Part shown: positions 1 to 8,708 of the stretch, one piece after another
Layout of the letters: every line of letters begins with the position of its first letter
Position numbering within the stretch: position 1 is the first letter of the stretch
Origin: CAVQOB01 sp963714325
GTDB taxonomy: Bacteria > Pseudomonadota > Alphaproteobacteria > Rhizobiales > Hyphomicrobiaceae
DNA length: 64,000 bases
Direction: 5' to 3'
NCBI GenBank assembly: GCA_963714325.1
Contig: CAVQOB010000001.1
Coordinates: forward strand, 124,001 to 188,000
The notes under the pieces: model-generated
What the model was told of the DNA's origin: nothing
What the model saw: only the letters and a program-made list of their open reading frames with translations
The model's database searches: none
Translations under genes and position numbers: made by a program

Positions 1-2
1 TC

Positions 3-914
3 AAGGCCGATGCCGCGCTGCCATTCATGCCGATCATTCTCGTCACGGCGAAGGCCAACACGTCCGATGTCATCGAGGGCTTCAACGCGGGCGCCGATGA
101 CTATCTGACCAAGCCGGTTGACCAAGCAGCATTGATGGCACGGTTGCGCTCGATCCTGCGCATCAAGTCCCTGCAAGACAAGGTCACAGCGCAAGCCGCG
201 GAACTCGCGACATGGAACGATACACTCTCGTCCCGCGTCGATGCCCAGGTGAATGAAATCGAGCGCATGCAGGCATTGCGGCGATTTCTGTCGCCGCAAG
301 TCGCCGATCTCGTGCTCTCGGGCGGCAAGGAGAAACAACTCGAGCCGCATCGACGCAATGTCACCGTCGTTTTCTGCGATTTGCGCGGCTTTACGTCCTT
401 TGCGGAGACGGCCGAACCTGAAGAGGTCATGGAAGTGCTGCGCGCCTACCATGCCGCGCTCGGACCGATCATCTACCGCTACGAAGGCACGTTGGAGCGG
501 TTCGCCGGCGACGGGTTGCTCGTCTTCTTCAATGATCCTGTTCCGCAGGAGGATGCGACCGAACGTGCCGTGCGCATGTCCGTCGACGCGCGCGCGGCTG
601 TGCAGGACCTGATGCAGACATGGTCCCGCCAAGGCCACGAGATCGGCTTCGGGATCGGCATTTCCCAAGGTTACGCTACACTCGGCCGCATCGGGTTCGA
701 GGGCCGCTACGACTACGCGGCAATCGGAACCGTGACCAATCTTGGTGCGCGATTGTGCGGCGAAGCCAAATCGGGGCAGATCGTCATCAGCCAGAAAGTC
801 GCGAACGCGGTTGAGGCGGTCGCAACCCTTGAAGACATCGGCCTCGTCACGCTCAAAGGTTTCCATGCGCCGGTGCGGATCCACAATGTAACCGGTGTGA
901 AGCCCAGTCGTTGA
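3..914 (+). CDS. Response regulator receiver fused to class III nucleotide cyclase (5' end outside window)
   Basis: The reading frame is open to the left edge, so the start and the phosphoacceptor Asp lie outside. The first 55 or so visible residues are the back half of a receiver domain, with the LVTAK and LTKP motifs. A short coiled linker (about residues 60-90) follows, then a class III cyclase catalytic domain from about residue 115. Metal-binding Asp residues sit in FCDLRGFTSF and FAGDGLLVFF, and the transition-state Asn and Arg in TNLGARL. The usual G-D-T-V-N reads G-T-V-T-N, which suggests a class IIIb-type substrate pocket. It probably makes cAMP under control of a two-component system whose kinase is off-window. 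Cyclase fold is sure; cAMP over cGMP is inference. Confidence 0.9.
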   Translation, partial: KADAALPFMPIILVTAKANTSDVIEGFNAGADDYLTKPVDQAALMARLRSILRIKSLQDKVTAQAAELATWNDTLSSRVDAQVNEIERMQALRRFLSPQVADLVLSGGKEKQLEPHRRNVTVVFCDLRGFTSFAETAEPEEVMEVLRAYHAALGPIIYRYEGTLERFAGDGLLVFFNDPVPQEDATERAVRMSVDARAAVQDLMQTWSRQGHEIGFGIGISQGYATLGRIGFEGRYDYAAIGTVTNLGARLCGEAKSGQIVISQKVANAVEAVATLEDIGLVTLKGFHAPVRIHNVTGVKPSR

Positions 915-1185
915 GCCCGTTTTGTCTGAAGCCGGGCACCCGACAAGGGGCTTCCTCGGTCGGTCTTAAACGGTGCAGCACCGGGGGGTCCATTTTTGAC
1001 GAGATTGCGGCCCTCGATGGCAAGGCGCGGACTGCCGATGCAACGGCCATCACGCCGGTCAAGGCGATGGCACGTGCAGGATCGGCGCTCAACCTTCTCA
1101 TTGCCAGCAATGCGTGTACCGCAGCAGGCGCCGCGCAACGTCTCTGCGCCCCGACTGCGTGACACCGCTCGCCAACGAGAATCGA

Positions 1186-1432
1186 TCGCGCTGGTCGTGC
1201 CGTCGGCGCGGGTGAAGCTGCCGAGCAGCGGGATGTCGTTGCCGGCGACCTGCAGGCCATTGGTCGGCGTCGTCGCGACCGAGAGTGCGGTGATGCCGCG
1301 CTCGGCAAGCGTTGTCAGCTCGCCCGCGTCGGTGATCCCGTCGCTGTCGGCGTCCTGCCAGACGCGCAGGCGCGCGAAGCCAGCGTCATTCAAGCGACAG
1401 GTGAGGTCCAGAGCAGGGCCTGAGCGGATCAA
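1186..1432 (-). pseudogene. Remnant of a calcium-binding (RTX/EF-hand-like) repeat protein
   Basis: Read leftward, this stretch encodes ARLRVWQDADSDGITDAGEL followed by a TLAERGITALSV segment. That is the signature of large secreted hemolysin-type calcium-binding proteins, in which the LRVW-D-x-D-x-D-G-x-GEL block recurs. Neither the upstream DLDGDG block nor a C-terminal secretion domain is present, and the frame runs into unrelated sequence beyond about 1186. It is therefore a fragment and not a gene. The plus-strand piece at 9495-9968 carries the same block. The flanking bases 915-1185 and 1433-1656 show no recognisable gene. The stretch near 985-1000 vaguely resembles an insertion-sequence end, which I could not confirm. 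Confidence 0.6.
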
Positions 1433-1656
1433 GGAACCAGCGCTCGGATTTCATGCAGCAGTGTCAAAGTCATGCTGCTGGCACGTCAAGGGGCGCATTC
1501 ACATGGCATCGGCTTATTAAACACTGCGCCCAGTCGCTCGAAGTGATCGTCAACGACGCCAATTCTGCATGACCCCGATCCGCCACCGGCAGCAAGCGTT
1601 TGACCGCGTGCTCAAGATCGCTGATCTTGTGCCGAACGCCATCAAGGAGCATCGCC

Positions 1657-2649
1657 ATGTGGATCAGCAGCACGCGTAACGTCGCGACTTGGCTCGTGTC
1701 CCTGGGGTTGCTGATTTTTGGCCATGGTCCCGTGCACGCGCAGGATTGGCCACAGCGTCCGATTACACTGATCGTGTCGCAGGCGGCCGGTGCCAGCCCC
1801 GACGTGATGGCGCGCCTCATTGCCGATCGATTGGCCTCGCACTTCCAGTCCGGCGTTGTCGTCGAGAACAAGCCCGGCGGCGGCAATGTGATCGGCGCAC
1901 AAGCCGCAGCGCGCGCTGCACCCGACGGCCATACCTTCTTCTTTGCGACATCGGCAGCCCTCGTCACGAACCCTGTGCTCATGAAGGTGTTGCCCTACGA
2001 TCCGATCAAAGACTTCGTGCCCGTGGCGCTCGTGACCCGCAGCCAGCAGGTTCTGGTCGTCAATCCAAGCGTGCCGGCCAAGACACTCAGCGACTTGATC
2101 GCCATCGACAAGCAGGCACCCGGCAAGCTCTCGATAGCCGTCGATGGGCCACGCAATCTCGCCGGCGTCATCGGGCAGGCGTTGAATGTGCGTGCTGGAA
2201 CCAAATTTGTGCCCGTGCCCTATCCGAACATCAATGCGGGATTGCAAGATGTAATTGCCGGTCGTGTCGAAGTCGGCGTATTCTCAGTCTCGACGTCGGA
2301 GGCTCTCATCAAGGACGGCAAGTTGCGCGCCATCGCCGGAGCATCGGCCCAACGCATTGCCACGCTGCCGGACGTCCCCACGATCGCGGAAACACTGCCG
2401 GGCTTTGATTTCCTCGGTTGGTTCATGGTGATGGCACCAGCGCAAACGCCCAAGGAGATCGTTGCCAAAATGAATGCTGCCCTCGACATCGCAGCCAAGG
2501 ACTCGCGCGTGCGCGAAATGGCCCCAAAACTTGGCTTCGAAATGAGTGCGAGCGGAACGGGCACGCCCGCTGCTGCCGCGGCGTTTCTCGCGGAACAGTT
2601 GGCACTCTGGCAAACGACGGCGAAAAACCTCGGGCTCGAGCCACAATAG
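1657..2649 (+). CDS. Bug/TctC-family tripartite tricarboxylate transporter substrate-binding protein
   Basis: A 330-residue secreted protein with a signal peptide (residues 1 to about 27, ending GPVHAQ) and the whole Bug (TctC) fold. Visible family motifs are WPQRPITLIV near the mature N terminus, VVENKPGGGNVIGA and the LPDVPTIAE segment. ATG 1657 was chosen because AAGGAG lies at 1644-1649, 7 bases upstream, and a signal peptide begins there. An in-frame ATG lies at 1600. No TctA or TctB membrane subunits are nearby, so this is an orphan binding protein, as is common in the family. Genes for an extradiol-type enzyme and a flavin hydroxylase follow within 50 bases, so an aromatic or carboxylate ligand is likely (inference). 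Confidence 0.9.
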   Translation: MWISSTRNVATWLVSLGLLIFGHGPVHAQDWPQRPITLIVSQAAGASPDVMARLIADRLASHFQSGVVVENKPGGGNVIGAQAAARAAPDGHTFFFATSAALVTNPVLMKVLPYDPIKDFVPVALVTRSQQVLVVNPSVPAKTLSDLIAIDKQAPGKLSIAVDGPRNLAGVIGQALNVRAGTKFVPVPYPNINAGLQDVIAGRVEVGVFSVSTSEALIKDGKLRAIAGASAQRIATLPDVPTIAETLPGFDFLGWFMVMAPAQTPKEIVAKMNAALDIAAKDSRVREMAPKLGFEMSASGTGTPAAAAAFLAEQLALWQTTAKNLGLEPQ

Positions 2650-2693
2650 CGGCGCGACCAATGTGCGCGATGGAGTCGACAAGGAGAATACGT

Positions 2694-3599
2694 GTGAATG
2701 GACTCGTCTCTGGCGTGCGCTCGGTTGATCTTGGGACCACAAATCTTGCGCGCGCGGCTGCATTTTATGCAGAGATTTGGAGCCTCGAACGCGTGGCGCA
2801 AACGCAAAACGCCATTTTTCTGCGTGGCCAAGGACGTTATCACCACATTCTCGGCCTACATGAGCACCCAAACCCCGCGATCCTGCGCCTGACGTTCGAC
2901 GTCGCGGGAAGCGATGCACTCCGTGCGCTGCATGCCCGCATCCGCGATGCCGGCCTTCCCGTCTCTCAGCAAATTCGGCCGTTGACGACCCCTGGCGGTG
3001 GCGAAGGCTTTGATTCCCGTGATCCAGAGGGCCGCAACATCTCGTTCGCGAGCGGCGTCGCCGACAATTCCGAAGCCCAAACCACAGTGCCAGATCGGAT
3101 CACCAAGATCACGCACCTCAATTTGAATTCCGGTGCTTACGAGATCACGCGCCAATACATGGTCGACACGCTAGGCTTCAGGGTTGTCGACGAGACGCGC
3201 GTCAACGGCTTCTTCAATTGCGGGCGTGACCACCACGCGATCGTCATCGGTCGCCGCGACGCGCCGACCCTCAATCATGTGGCGTTCGAAATGCCCGATC
3301 TCGACTCGATGATGCGGATGGCCGGAACAATGACTGAATCCGGTTACCCCATCGAGTGGGGGGTCGGCCGTCATGGTCCAGGCAACAATGTCTTCGCCTA
3401 CTTCGCTGGACCTGAAGAAATACCGATCGAGTGTACCGCCGACGTTTTGCAGATTGATGCCAGCTATACCTATCGCGGCCCAGAGGCGTGGAATTTCCCG
3501 CCGGGACGGTCCGACCAGTGGGGCGTGACCGGGCCGCCGTCGGCGCGCATCAAGCGCATCCAGAATTTATTTCGCTTTCCCGACATCAGCCTGCGGTGA
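2694..3599 (+). CDS. Two-domain VOC protein, type I extradiol ring-cleavage dioxygenase-like
   Basis: A 301-residue protein made of two vicinal-oxygen-chelate modules (about 5-120 and 135-260), the layout of type I extradiol dioxygenases. The C-terminal module keeps a candidate 2-His-1-Glu iron triad: His141 in THLNL, His195 in NHVAF and Glu246 in IECTAD. That argues for a working ring-cleavage enzyme and not a plain glyoxalase. GTG 2694 was chosen because AAGGAG is at 2681-2686. ATG 2661 and ATG 2670 in the same frame lack such a site. It is followed 2 bases later by the flavin hydroxylase, so the two are co-transcribed and probably act in sequence on a phenolic substrate, which is unknown. 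Confidence 0.82.
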   Translation: MNGLVSGVRSVDLGTTNLARAAAFYAEIWSLERVAQTQNAIFLRGQGRYHHILGLHEHPNPAILRLTFDVAGSDALRALHARIRDAGLPVSQQIRPLTTPGGGEGFDSRDPEGRNISFASGVADNSEAQTTVPDRITKITHLNLNSGAYEITRQYMVDTLGFRVVDETRVNGFFNCGRDHHAIVIGRRDAPTLNHVAFEMPDLDSMMRMAGTMTESGYPIEWGVGRHGPGNNVFAYFAGPEEIPIECTADVLQIDASYTYRGPEAWNFPPGRSDQWGVTGPPSARIKRIQNLFRFPDISLR

Positions 3600-3601
3600 C
3601 C

Positions 3602-5224
3602 ATGACACGTTCGCCAGCACACACCGCCCTCAGCGCCCCTCTCTACGACGTCATCGTTGTTGGTTGTGGTCCCGTAGGCGCCGTCGCTGCATGCCTGCTT
3701 AGCCGCTATGGCTTGTCGACGCTGATTGTCGACCGCACCAACACGATCTATGCCAAGCCACGGGCGCTGGCGCTGGATCACGAGATTGCGCGCGTCCTGC
3801 AAGGCATCGGGCTCGGCGAGGCGATCAAGCCGCACCTGGCCCCCTTCACGCCAGCTGAATATTTCGGTGTCGACGGTCAACTGATCAAGCGGCTCAACAT
3901 GCTGCCGCCGCCCTACCCGCTCGGTTGGACGCCGTCCATGGTGTTCATGCAGCCAGCCATTGAAGCTGTTCTGCGTCAGCACATGACGACACTGCCAAGC
4001 GTCACGGCGGCATTCGGGCTTGAGCTGATCGGCCTCTCCGATGATGCCGAATGCATCACCGCTGAGCTGCGTGACGCAAGCGGCGCCATGCAAAGCGTGC
4101 GCGGCCGATACCTCATCGGCTGCGATGGTGCCTCGAGCACTGTGCGCACACGCGCCGGAATCACGCTTGATGATCTCGGATTCGATCAATCCTGGCTCGT
4201 CGTCGATGTTCTCGCCAATGACGCCGGCTTGGCGCGATTGCCGAAGGTCACGGCCCACTATTGCGAACCCGCTCGGCCGACCAGCTTTCTCATCGGGACG
4301 GGCCGCCATCGCCGGTGGGAGTTCAAACTCCGGCCAGGCGAGGATCCCCGTGTCATGGAAGCGCCCGATCAGGTGTGGTCGCTGCTGCGCAACTGGATCG
4401 AACCGTCCCAAGCAGAGCTGTGGCGGAGTGCCAGCTATCGCTTCCACGCGCTCGTCGCGCATGACTGGCGCCGCGGCCGTGTGTTCGTGGCAGGCGACGC
4501 GGCCCATCAGCAACCACCCTTTTTGGGCCAGGGGCTCTGTCAGGGCATTCGTGACGTCGCCAATCTCGGATGGAAACTCGAACGCGTGCTCAAAGGACGC
4601 AGCAGCGAAGCATTGCTCGATACCTATGGCATTGAGCGTGCCAGCCACGTCCGCCGCCTGCACTCCGTGATCATCGGCATTGGCGAAATTATCGGGGAGC
4701 ACGATGCCGATGCAGCCCGCGCGCGCGATGCGCGGCTCATTGCCGAAGCAGGCGGAACAGTTCATTCGGTGCCGCGACAGAATTTGCAGCCCGCGCTGGA
4801 AGGCGGCTGCATCGGATCCAAACCGTGCAACGGCCAGGGCACGCTTTTTCCGCAACCCGCCGTCCGGCGCAAGCACGGGGATGTCCTGCTCGACGATCTG
4901 ACGGGCGCTGGCGGACGTGTTATTCTGGATCGTGGGTTTCCCCGGCTATCGGCAGCGCTGCGTCGCCGCCTTGAAGCGCTGGAGCTGACTGTGGTCCGAC
5001 GAGCGGACGCCGCCGATGTCACGGCCAACGAAGACATGAACGACCACGTGATTCTCGAAGTCGACACGGTCTTGGAGACTTGGTTCAGAACCAACGCCTG
5101 CGCCGCAGCGATTGTCCGGCCGGACCACTACGTTTTCGCAACGGCCAACAATGAATCGAACCTCGCTGCAATTCTCGACGAATACGCCCAGGCCCTTGCG
5201 ACTGTCGGAGCGACTGCGTGTTGA
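3602..5224 (+). CDS. FAD-dependent aromatic hydroxylase, MhpA-like
   Basis: A 540-residue flavoprotein of the PHBH/MhpA class, the usual length for 3-(3-hydroxyphenyl)propionate hydroxylase relatives. It shows the N-terminal dinucleotide motif VVGCGPVGA (residues 19-27), the DG motif IGCDGASSTVR, and the second FAD motif VFVAGDAAHQQPP followed by GQGLCQGIRDVANL. A C-terminal thioredoxin-like tail follows, as in MhpA. It starts 2 bases after the dioxygenase stop. The expected reaction is NADH-dependent ortho-hydroxylation of a phenol to a catechol for the dioxygenase next door. Family is sure; the substrate is not. Confidence 0.88.
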   Translation: MTRSPAHTALSAPLYDVIVVGCGPVGAVAACLLSRYGLSTLIVDRTNTIYAKPRALALDHEIARVLQGIGLGEAIKPHLAPFTPAEYFGVDGQLIKRLNMLPPPYPLGWTPSMVFMQPAIEAVLRQHMTTLPSVTAAFGLELIGLSDDAECITAELRDASGAMQSVRGRYLIGCDGASSTVRTRAGITLDDLGFDQSWLVVDVLANDAGLARLPKVTAHYCEPARPTSFLIGTGRHRRWEFKLRPGEDPRVMEAPDQVWSLLRNWIEPSQAELWRSASYRFHALVAHDWRRGRVFVAGDAAHQQPPFLGQGLCQGIRDVANLGWKLERVLKGRSSEALLDTYGIERASHVRRLHSVIIGIGEIIGEHDADAARARDARLIAEAGGTVHSVPRQNLQPALEGGCIGSKPCNGQGTLFPQPAVRRKHGDVLLDDLTGAGGRVILDRGFPRLSAALRRRLEALELTVVRRADAADVTANEDMNDHVILEVDTVLETWFRTNACAAAIVRPDHYVFATANNESNLAAILDEYAQALATVGATAC

Positions 5225-5797
5225 CGCCGATGCAACGCCGGAACGCGTCGGTGGTGTCACCGGCCCCGGCGCGTTCTCCACCAAGGTTCGTCAGCCGGCC
5301 AGAATGGACCGCTGTTCCACAGCCCAACGACAACGACGGACGACTATGGATGGCACGCGACACGCCAATTCCAAAGGGGCAACTTGTGTGGGAACTTGCG
5401 CGTCGCACCTCGTAAAACACCTGTAAATAGGGCTCTCTTGCATCCCTCCCTCTCCGCCACATCAGCATTTCAGACAAGCCCATTCGAGACGCCGATGGAC
5501 TGGATCGGACGGCATCGAACCATTTCAACTGATTAAATCCAATAGATTGCTTATCGTTGCGCCCACAATTTCGGGCTGAATGACGACTGGCGATTGTCTC
5601 GGTTTGGTCGTCGTGATGCGGCTCAAGCCACGATCCAAATGGTGGGTTGGGGGTTGGTTGAGATCGCAGTACAGGACCGTCGCGCAGCATGCGATGGACG
5701 ACTCCCGAGCGGCCAGTTCAGAAGCCGGCGACAGTGCCAGCGCGCCCGCGATCGATCAGCACTATCAACGTGTCATTCAACAAACCCACACCGCCGA
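5225..5797. other. Gene-free convergent gap with tRNA-Ser 3' end-like relic
   Basis: No open frame here has recognisable protein content. The only structured item seen is at 5442-5459, where the bases match the typical 3' end of bacterial tRNA-Ser (the end of the T arm, the acceptor strand and CCA). The rest of a tRNA cloverleaf cannot be built upstream. The gap lies between the ends of a rightward operon (MhpA-like) and a leftward operon (PepSY/two-component). Confidence 0.5.
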
Positions 5798-7180
5798 TCA
5801 TGCCCGGGATTGCGTTGCTGGATTGGGACGGGATGGCAGCGCGACGATGACACTGAGGCCGCCGAGCGCCGACACGCCCAGCACGATCGTCCCGTCATAG
5901 GCCTCGACGATTTTGGTAACGATGGAAAGGCCAAGCCCGTTGCCATCGGTGGTCTCGTCAAGGCGCCGACCACGCATCAGCACGTCCCCCGCGCTCCCCT
6001 TTGGAATGCCGGGGCCGTCGTCGTCGACGGTCAACGCCAATCGCGGTCCATCCTGCGTCACAGAAAGACTGACCTCAGATTTTGCCCACTTGGCGGCGTT
6101 GTCCGCGAGATTGCCGATCAGTTCGAGCAGATCGTTTTCATCGCCCACGAAGACCACGTCTCGGTCGACATCAATATGCCAAGTCAACGCCCGATCTGCC
6201 GATATGCGCTTCAGCGCGATCACGATACGATCGACGATCGGGCGCACGCGGACCGGTGCTTGCCCAATCGCCACAGCGCCGAGCGTACGCGCACGCGCCA
6301 ACTCATGTCTGACGTGTTGCCCCATGATATTGATTTGAGACTCGATTTCGACGGCGGCTCTCGGTTGCCCGTCACGTAGCAGATCGCGCGAAACCGTTGC
6401 TAGAATGGCCAATGGCGTCTTGAACCCGTGCGCCAAGTCAGCAGCGCGCTCGCGGGCACGTTGATTGTTGCGTTGTTCACGGTCCAGAAGCGCATTCATA
6501 TTCATGACCAAAGGCTGAATCTCTGAGGGGAATTGGCCTGCGACGCGCGCCGCTGAACCACTGTGCACGCGTTGCAAGGCGGTGCTGAGATGCTTCAGCG
6601 GTCGCAATCCGACAGCCACCTGCACGAACAGCGCCGACAGCAATGTCAGGCCGAGAACACCCAGCGATACCATGAGGACATTGCGAAACCCTGCCACAGC
6701 CTGATCGAGTTCGTGCCGGTCGACGGCCACCGTCACATGGACGGGCACGGGCGCGCCGTCCGGGCCGATCACCAAGCCGCGCTCGATCGCCATCAGCGTC
6801 GAATGGTTTGGCCCAGCGATGATATGGCGATGCGGCGAGCCATCTTTGACGTTATCGGGCGGCAACACCAGGACGGAGTCCCAAAGCGACCGCGAGCGGT
6901 GTTGCGTGCCGTTGGCCATGTCGATCTGCCAGTAGAGCCCACCATTCGGCGTAAAGAAGCGTGGGTCCGCGGGCGCAGTCGCCAGGTTCAAGTGACCGCT
7001 GGCATCAATCTGGATAGCGCCAATGATCTGGTTTTGATGATTGCCGAGTTCGGTGTATTCGCGCGCTTCGACGTGCTGGAGAAACAAGCGCGCCAACACC
7101 GCCCCGGATAATGACAAGGCAATGGCGATCGCGATCGCCGCTGCAATAAGCAGACGCAGCCGGAGGGATCGCGTCGACAC
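5798..7180 (-). CDS. Membrane sensor histidine kinase (PhoQ-type H box)
   Basis: A 460-residue inner-membrane kinase. Order: TM1 (about 5-30), an extracytoplasmic sensor of roughly 130 residues, TM2 (VLMVSLGVLGLTLLSALF), HAMP, dimerisation domain with H box LAHGFKTPLA, and a HATPase with N box NLADNAAKWAK, G1 DDDGPGIP and G2 GLGLSIV. The H box lacks the usual E-L-R and resembles PhoQ-like kinases. GTG 7180 was chosen because it lies 4 bases after the regulator's stop, behind a GGGGGG stretch that can serve as ribosome site. It forms an operon with the regulator and PepSY gene upstream, which probably supply output and signal input. Confidence 0.92.
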   Translation of the reverse strand: MSTRSLRLRLLIAAAIAIAIALSLSGAVLARLFLQHVEAREYTELGNHQNQIIGAIQIDASGHLNLATAPADPRFFTPNGGLYWQIDMANGTQHRSRSLWDSVLVLPPDNVKDGSPHRHIIAGPNHSTLMAIERGLVIGPDGAPVPVHVTVAVDRHELDQAVAGFRNVLMVSLGVLGLTLLSALFVQVAVGLRPLKHLSTALQRVHSGSAARVAGQFPSEIQPLVMNMNALLDREQRNNQRARERAADLAHGFKTPLAILATVSRDLLRDGQPRAAVEIESQINIMGQHVRHELARARTLGAVAIGQAPVRVRPIVDRIVIALKRISADRALTWHIDVDRDVVFVGDENDLLELIGNLADNAAKWAKSEVSLSVTQDGPRLALTVDDDGPGIPKGSAGDVLMRGRRLDETTDGNGLGLSIVTKIVEAYDGTIVLGVSALGGLSVIVALPSRPNPATQSRA

Positions 7181-7184
7181 GGTC

Positions 7185-7844
7185 TCAGTCCCCCCCGACG
7201 ATGTAGCCGTGGCCGCGTTTTGTGCGAATAAAGCCGTTACCGACCTTCTTACGGAGGCGGGCGATGAGAACCTCAACCGCGTTGCTATCGTGCGGGAAGT
7301 CCTGACCGTAGACGTGTTCGGTGAGCTCACCTTGGCTGACAACCGTGCCGTTGTGATGCATCAAATAACTGAGGCCGCGGAATTCGAGTTGCGTCAGTCC
7401 GACCATGCGGCCGTCGAGCGTCGCATCCTGCTGCTTGGTATCGAGAACCACATTGGCAACGCTCAATGTCGCCGTTGCATGCCCGGTTGAGCGTCGGATG
7501 ATCGAACGCAGCCGCGCCAACACCTCTTCCATCTGAAAGGGCTTGGCGAGATAATCGTCGGCGCCGGCATCAATGCCGTCGACTTTGTCGCGCCAGTTGT
7601 CGCGGGCCGTCAGCGCCATGACCGGCATCGTCCGACCCGCCTCACGCCAACGCCGGAGCACCGTCATGCCGTCGAGCTTCGGCAAGCCGAGATCGAGAAT
7701 GACGGCGTCGTAGTCTTCGGTATCGCCGAGATACCACGCTTCTTCGCCATCATGGGCCATGTCGACGATATAGCCAGCTTCGCCCAGCGCCCATTGCAGG
7801 TCGATCGCAATTTTTTGCTCGTCTTCGACGATCAGGATGCGCAT
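7185..7844 (-). CDS. OmpR/PhoB-family response regulator
   Basis: A 219-residue DNA-binding regulator. The receiver domain (1 to about 115) shows the acidic pair in VEDEQK, the phosphoacceptor Asp in VILDLGLPK, the Thr in ALTARD and Lys in AKPF. The winged-helix domain (about 125-219) ends with the recognition segment VEVLIARLRKK and RGHGYIV. ATG 7844 was chosen because it opens with MRILIVEDE and is 4 bases past the PepSY stop. A longer frame to 7904 would overlap that gene and adds no domain. The cognate kinase follows directly. Confidence 0.95.
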   Translation of the reverse strand: MRILIVEDEQKIAIDLQWALGEAGYIVDMAHDGEEAWYLGDTEDYDAVILDLGLPKLDGMTVLRRWREAGRTMPVMALTARDNWRDKVDGIDAGADDYLAKPFQMEEVLARLRSIIRRSTGHATATLSVANVVLDTKQQDATLDGRMVGLTQLEFRGLSYLMHHNGTVVSQGELTEHVYGQDFPHDSNAVEVLIARLRKKVGNGFIRTKRGHGYIVGGD

Positions 7845-7848
7845 GGCG

Positions 7849-8214
7849 TCATTCGATCTTGATGATTGCCAGAGTCGTCGCGTCGACGTAGACCTCACGA
7901 ACACGGCCTTTAGCGGCTATAATCTTGAACTCGTAAATCAGCCTGCCGCCCTTGCGTTTGATCTCGACGCCGACGACCTGGCCGGGCATGGCGCGCTCGG
8001 CCGCAGCTTGAATCTCGGCCAAGGGCTTGATTTCGTTGCGCCGCAAAGCTTCGAGCGCCTGATCGTGCGATGCGGCTGAATCGGAACGCTTTTCGCCACG
8101 GGACTTTTCGCCGTCATCATCGGCCAATACCCGCCCCGACATCACCATCGGGCACAGCATCGCTGCTAAAATCCCCGCGATGATGTGCTGTCTGTTCATT
8201 GCCCGCCTGTTCAT
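7849..8214 (-). CDS. Secreted PepSY-domain protein, first gene of a two-component operon
   Basis: A 121-residue exported protein. The signal peptide covers about 1-31. A charged linker (DDDGEKSRGEKR) follows, then one PepSY domain (about 50-121) with the AEIQAAAERAMPG and YEFKIIAAKGRVREVYVDA elements. PepSY modules of this size often accompany OmpR/PhoQ-type systems and are thought to tune the sensor or bind metal or protease. Here the gene sits 4 bases ahead of the regulator. ATG 8214 is used; an internal ATG at 8199 is possible. It diverges from the His/Arg-rich peptide gene at 8360, so both probably share a control region at 8215-8359. Confidence 0.88.
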   Translation of the reverse strand: MNRRAMNRQHIIAGILAAMLCPMVMSGRVLADDDGEKSRGEKRSDSAASHDQALEALRRNEIKPLAEIQAAAERAMPGQVVGVEIKRKGGRLIYEFKIIAAKGRVREVYVDATTLAIIKIE

Positions 8215-8359
8215 GCTGTGCCCACGCGCACTGGCTCCGATGAATAACGATGTTTAGCTGACCGGAACCTTACCGTCGACGCCGGGGTCGCGTCAGCCCT
8301 GAACGCGGATAGTGCGGGTGTGGCCCAAACAGGGGACATGCACAACGGAGGCGACCAAA

Positions 8360-8626
8360 ATGCGTAAGATCATGATTTTCTCGGTACTCGGCCTGACCCT
8401 CGGCTTGGCCGGCGCGGCAATGGCCCACAGTGATCGCGGCGAGCGCCGGCATCACGGTGAACGCGGTGAACATTCCCGGTCGCACGATGAGCGCAGCGAG
8501 CATGGCACGCGCACTGAGAGAAAGCGTCATCACGACGAGCGCGGAGAACATGGCTCGCGCCGCGATCACGACGAGGACGACGATCGCGGCAGCCGTTCCA
8601 AAGACCGCTCCGGCAAGCGCTCTTGA
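8360..8626 (+). CDS. Small exported His/Arg/Asp-rich peptide of unknown function
   Basis: An 88-residue product: a clear signal peptide (1 to about 22, cleavage after AAMA), then about 65 residues built almost only from His, Arg, Glu, Asp, Gly and Ser. The degenerate period HGERGEH / HDERSEH / HDERGEH recurs. No fold is expected; the composition suits metal or polyanion binding in the periplasm. ATG 8360 has GGAGG at 8347-8351. It faces the PepSY/two-component operon and ends just before a strong terminator. The low complexity made me check that it is really coding: the signal peptide, the ribosome site and the terminator support it. Confidence 0.75.
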   Translation: MRKIMIFSVLGLTLGLAGAAMAHSDRGERRHHGERGEHSRSHDERSEHGTRTERKRHHDERGEHGSRRDHDEDDDRGSRSKDRSGKRS

Positions 8627-8635
8627 TCTAAAAAG

Positions 8636-8671
8636 AACCCGGTCGCGGTGGGAACGCGCGACCGGGTTTTT
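8636..8671. terminator. Rho-independent terminator
   Basis: A perfect 12-base-pair stem (8636-8647 with 8657-8668) around a 9-base loop, followed by a T run on the plus strand. It lies between the end of the His-rich peptide gene (8626) and the end of a leftward gene (8709). The left arm also begins after an A run, so it may stop transcripts from both sides. Confidence 0.9.
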
Positions 8672-8708
8672 GCTTGAATTTACCGAAAGAACGTCAAGGC
8701 AATTGAAT

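Noticed and set aside
1470..1982. Leftward frame overlapping the start of the Bug protein gene
   Set aside because: Part of it looks protein-like, but it overlaps a certain gene start and ribosome site and matches no family I know.
3470..4876. A 468-codon leftward frame opposite the MhpA-like gene
   Set aside because: The plus strand has all flavoprotein motifs in frame; the opposite frame lacks any protein signature.
5085..5690. A leftward 201-codon frame in the convergent gap
   Set aside because: It starts inside the flavin hydroxylase antisense, and its composition is not protein-like. The tRNA-Ser-like relic explains part of it.
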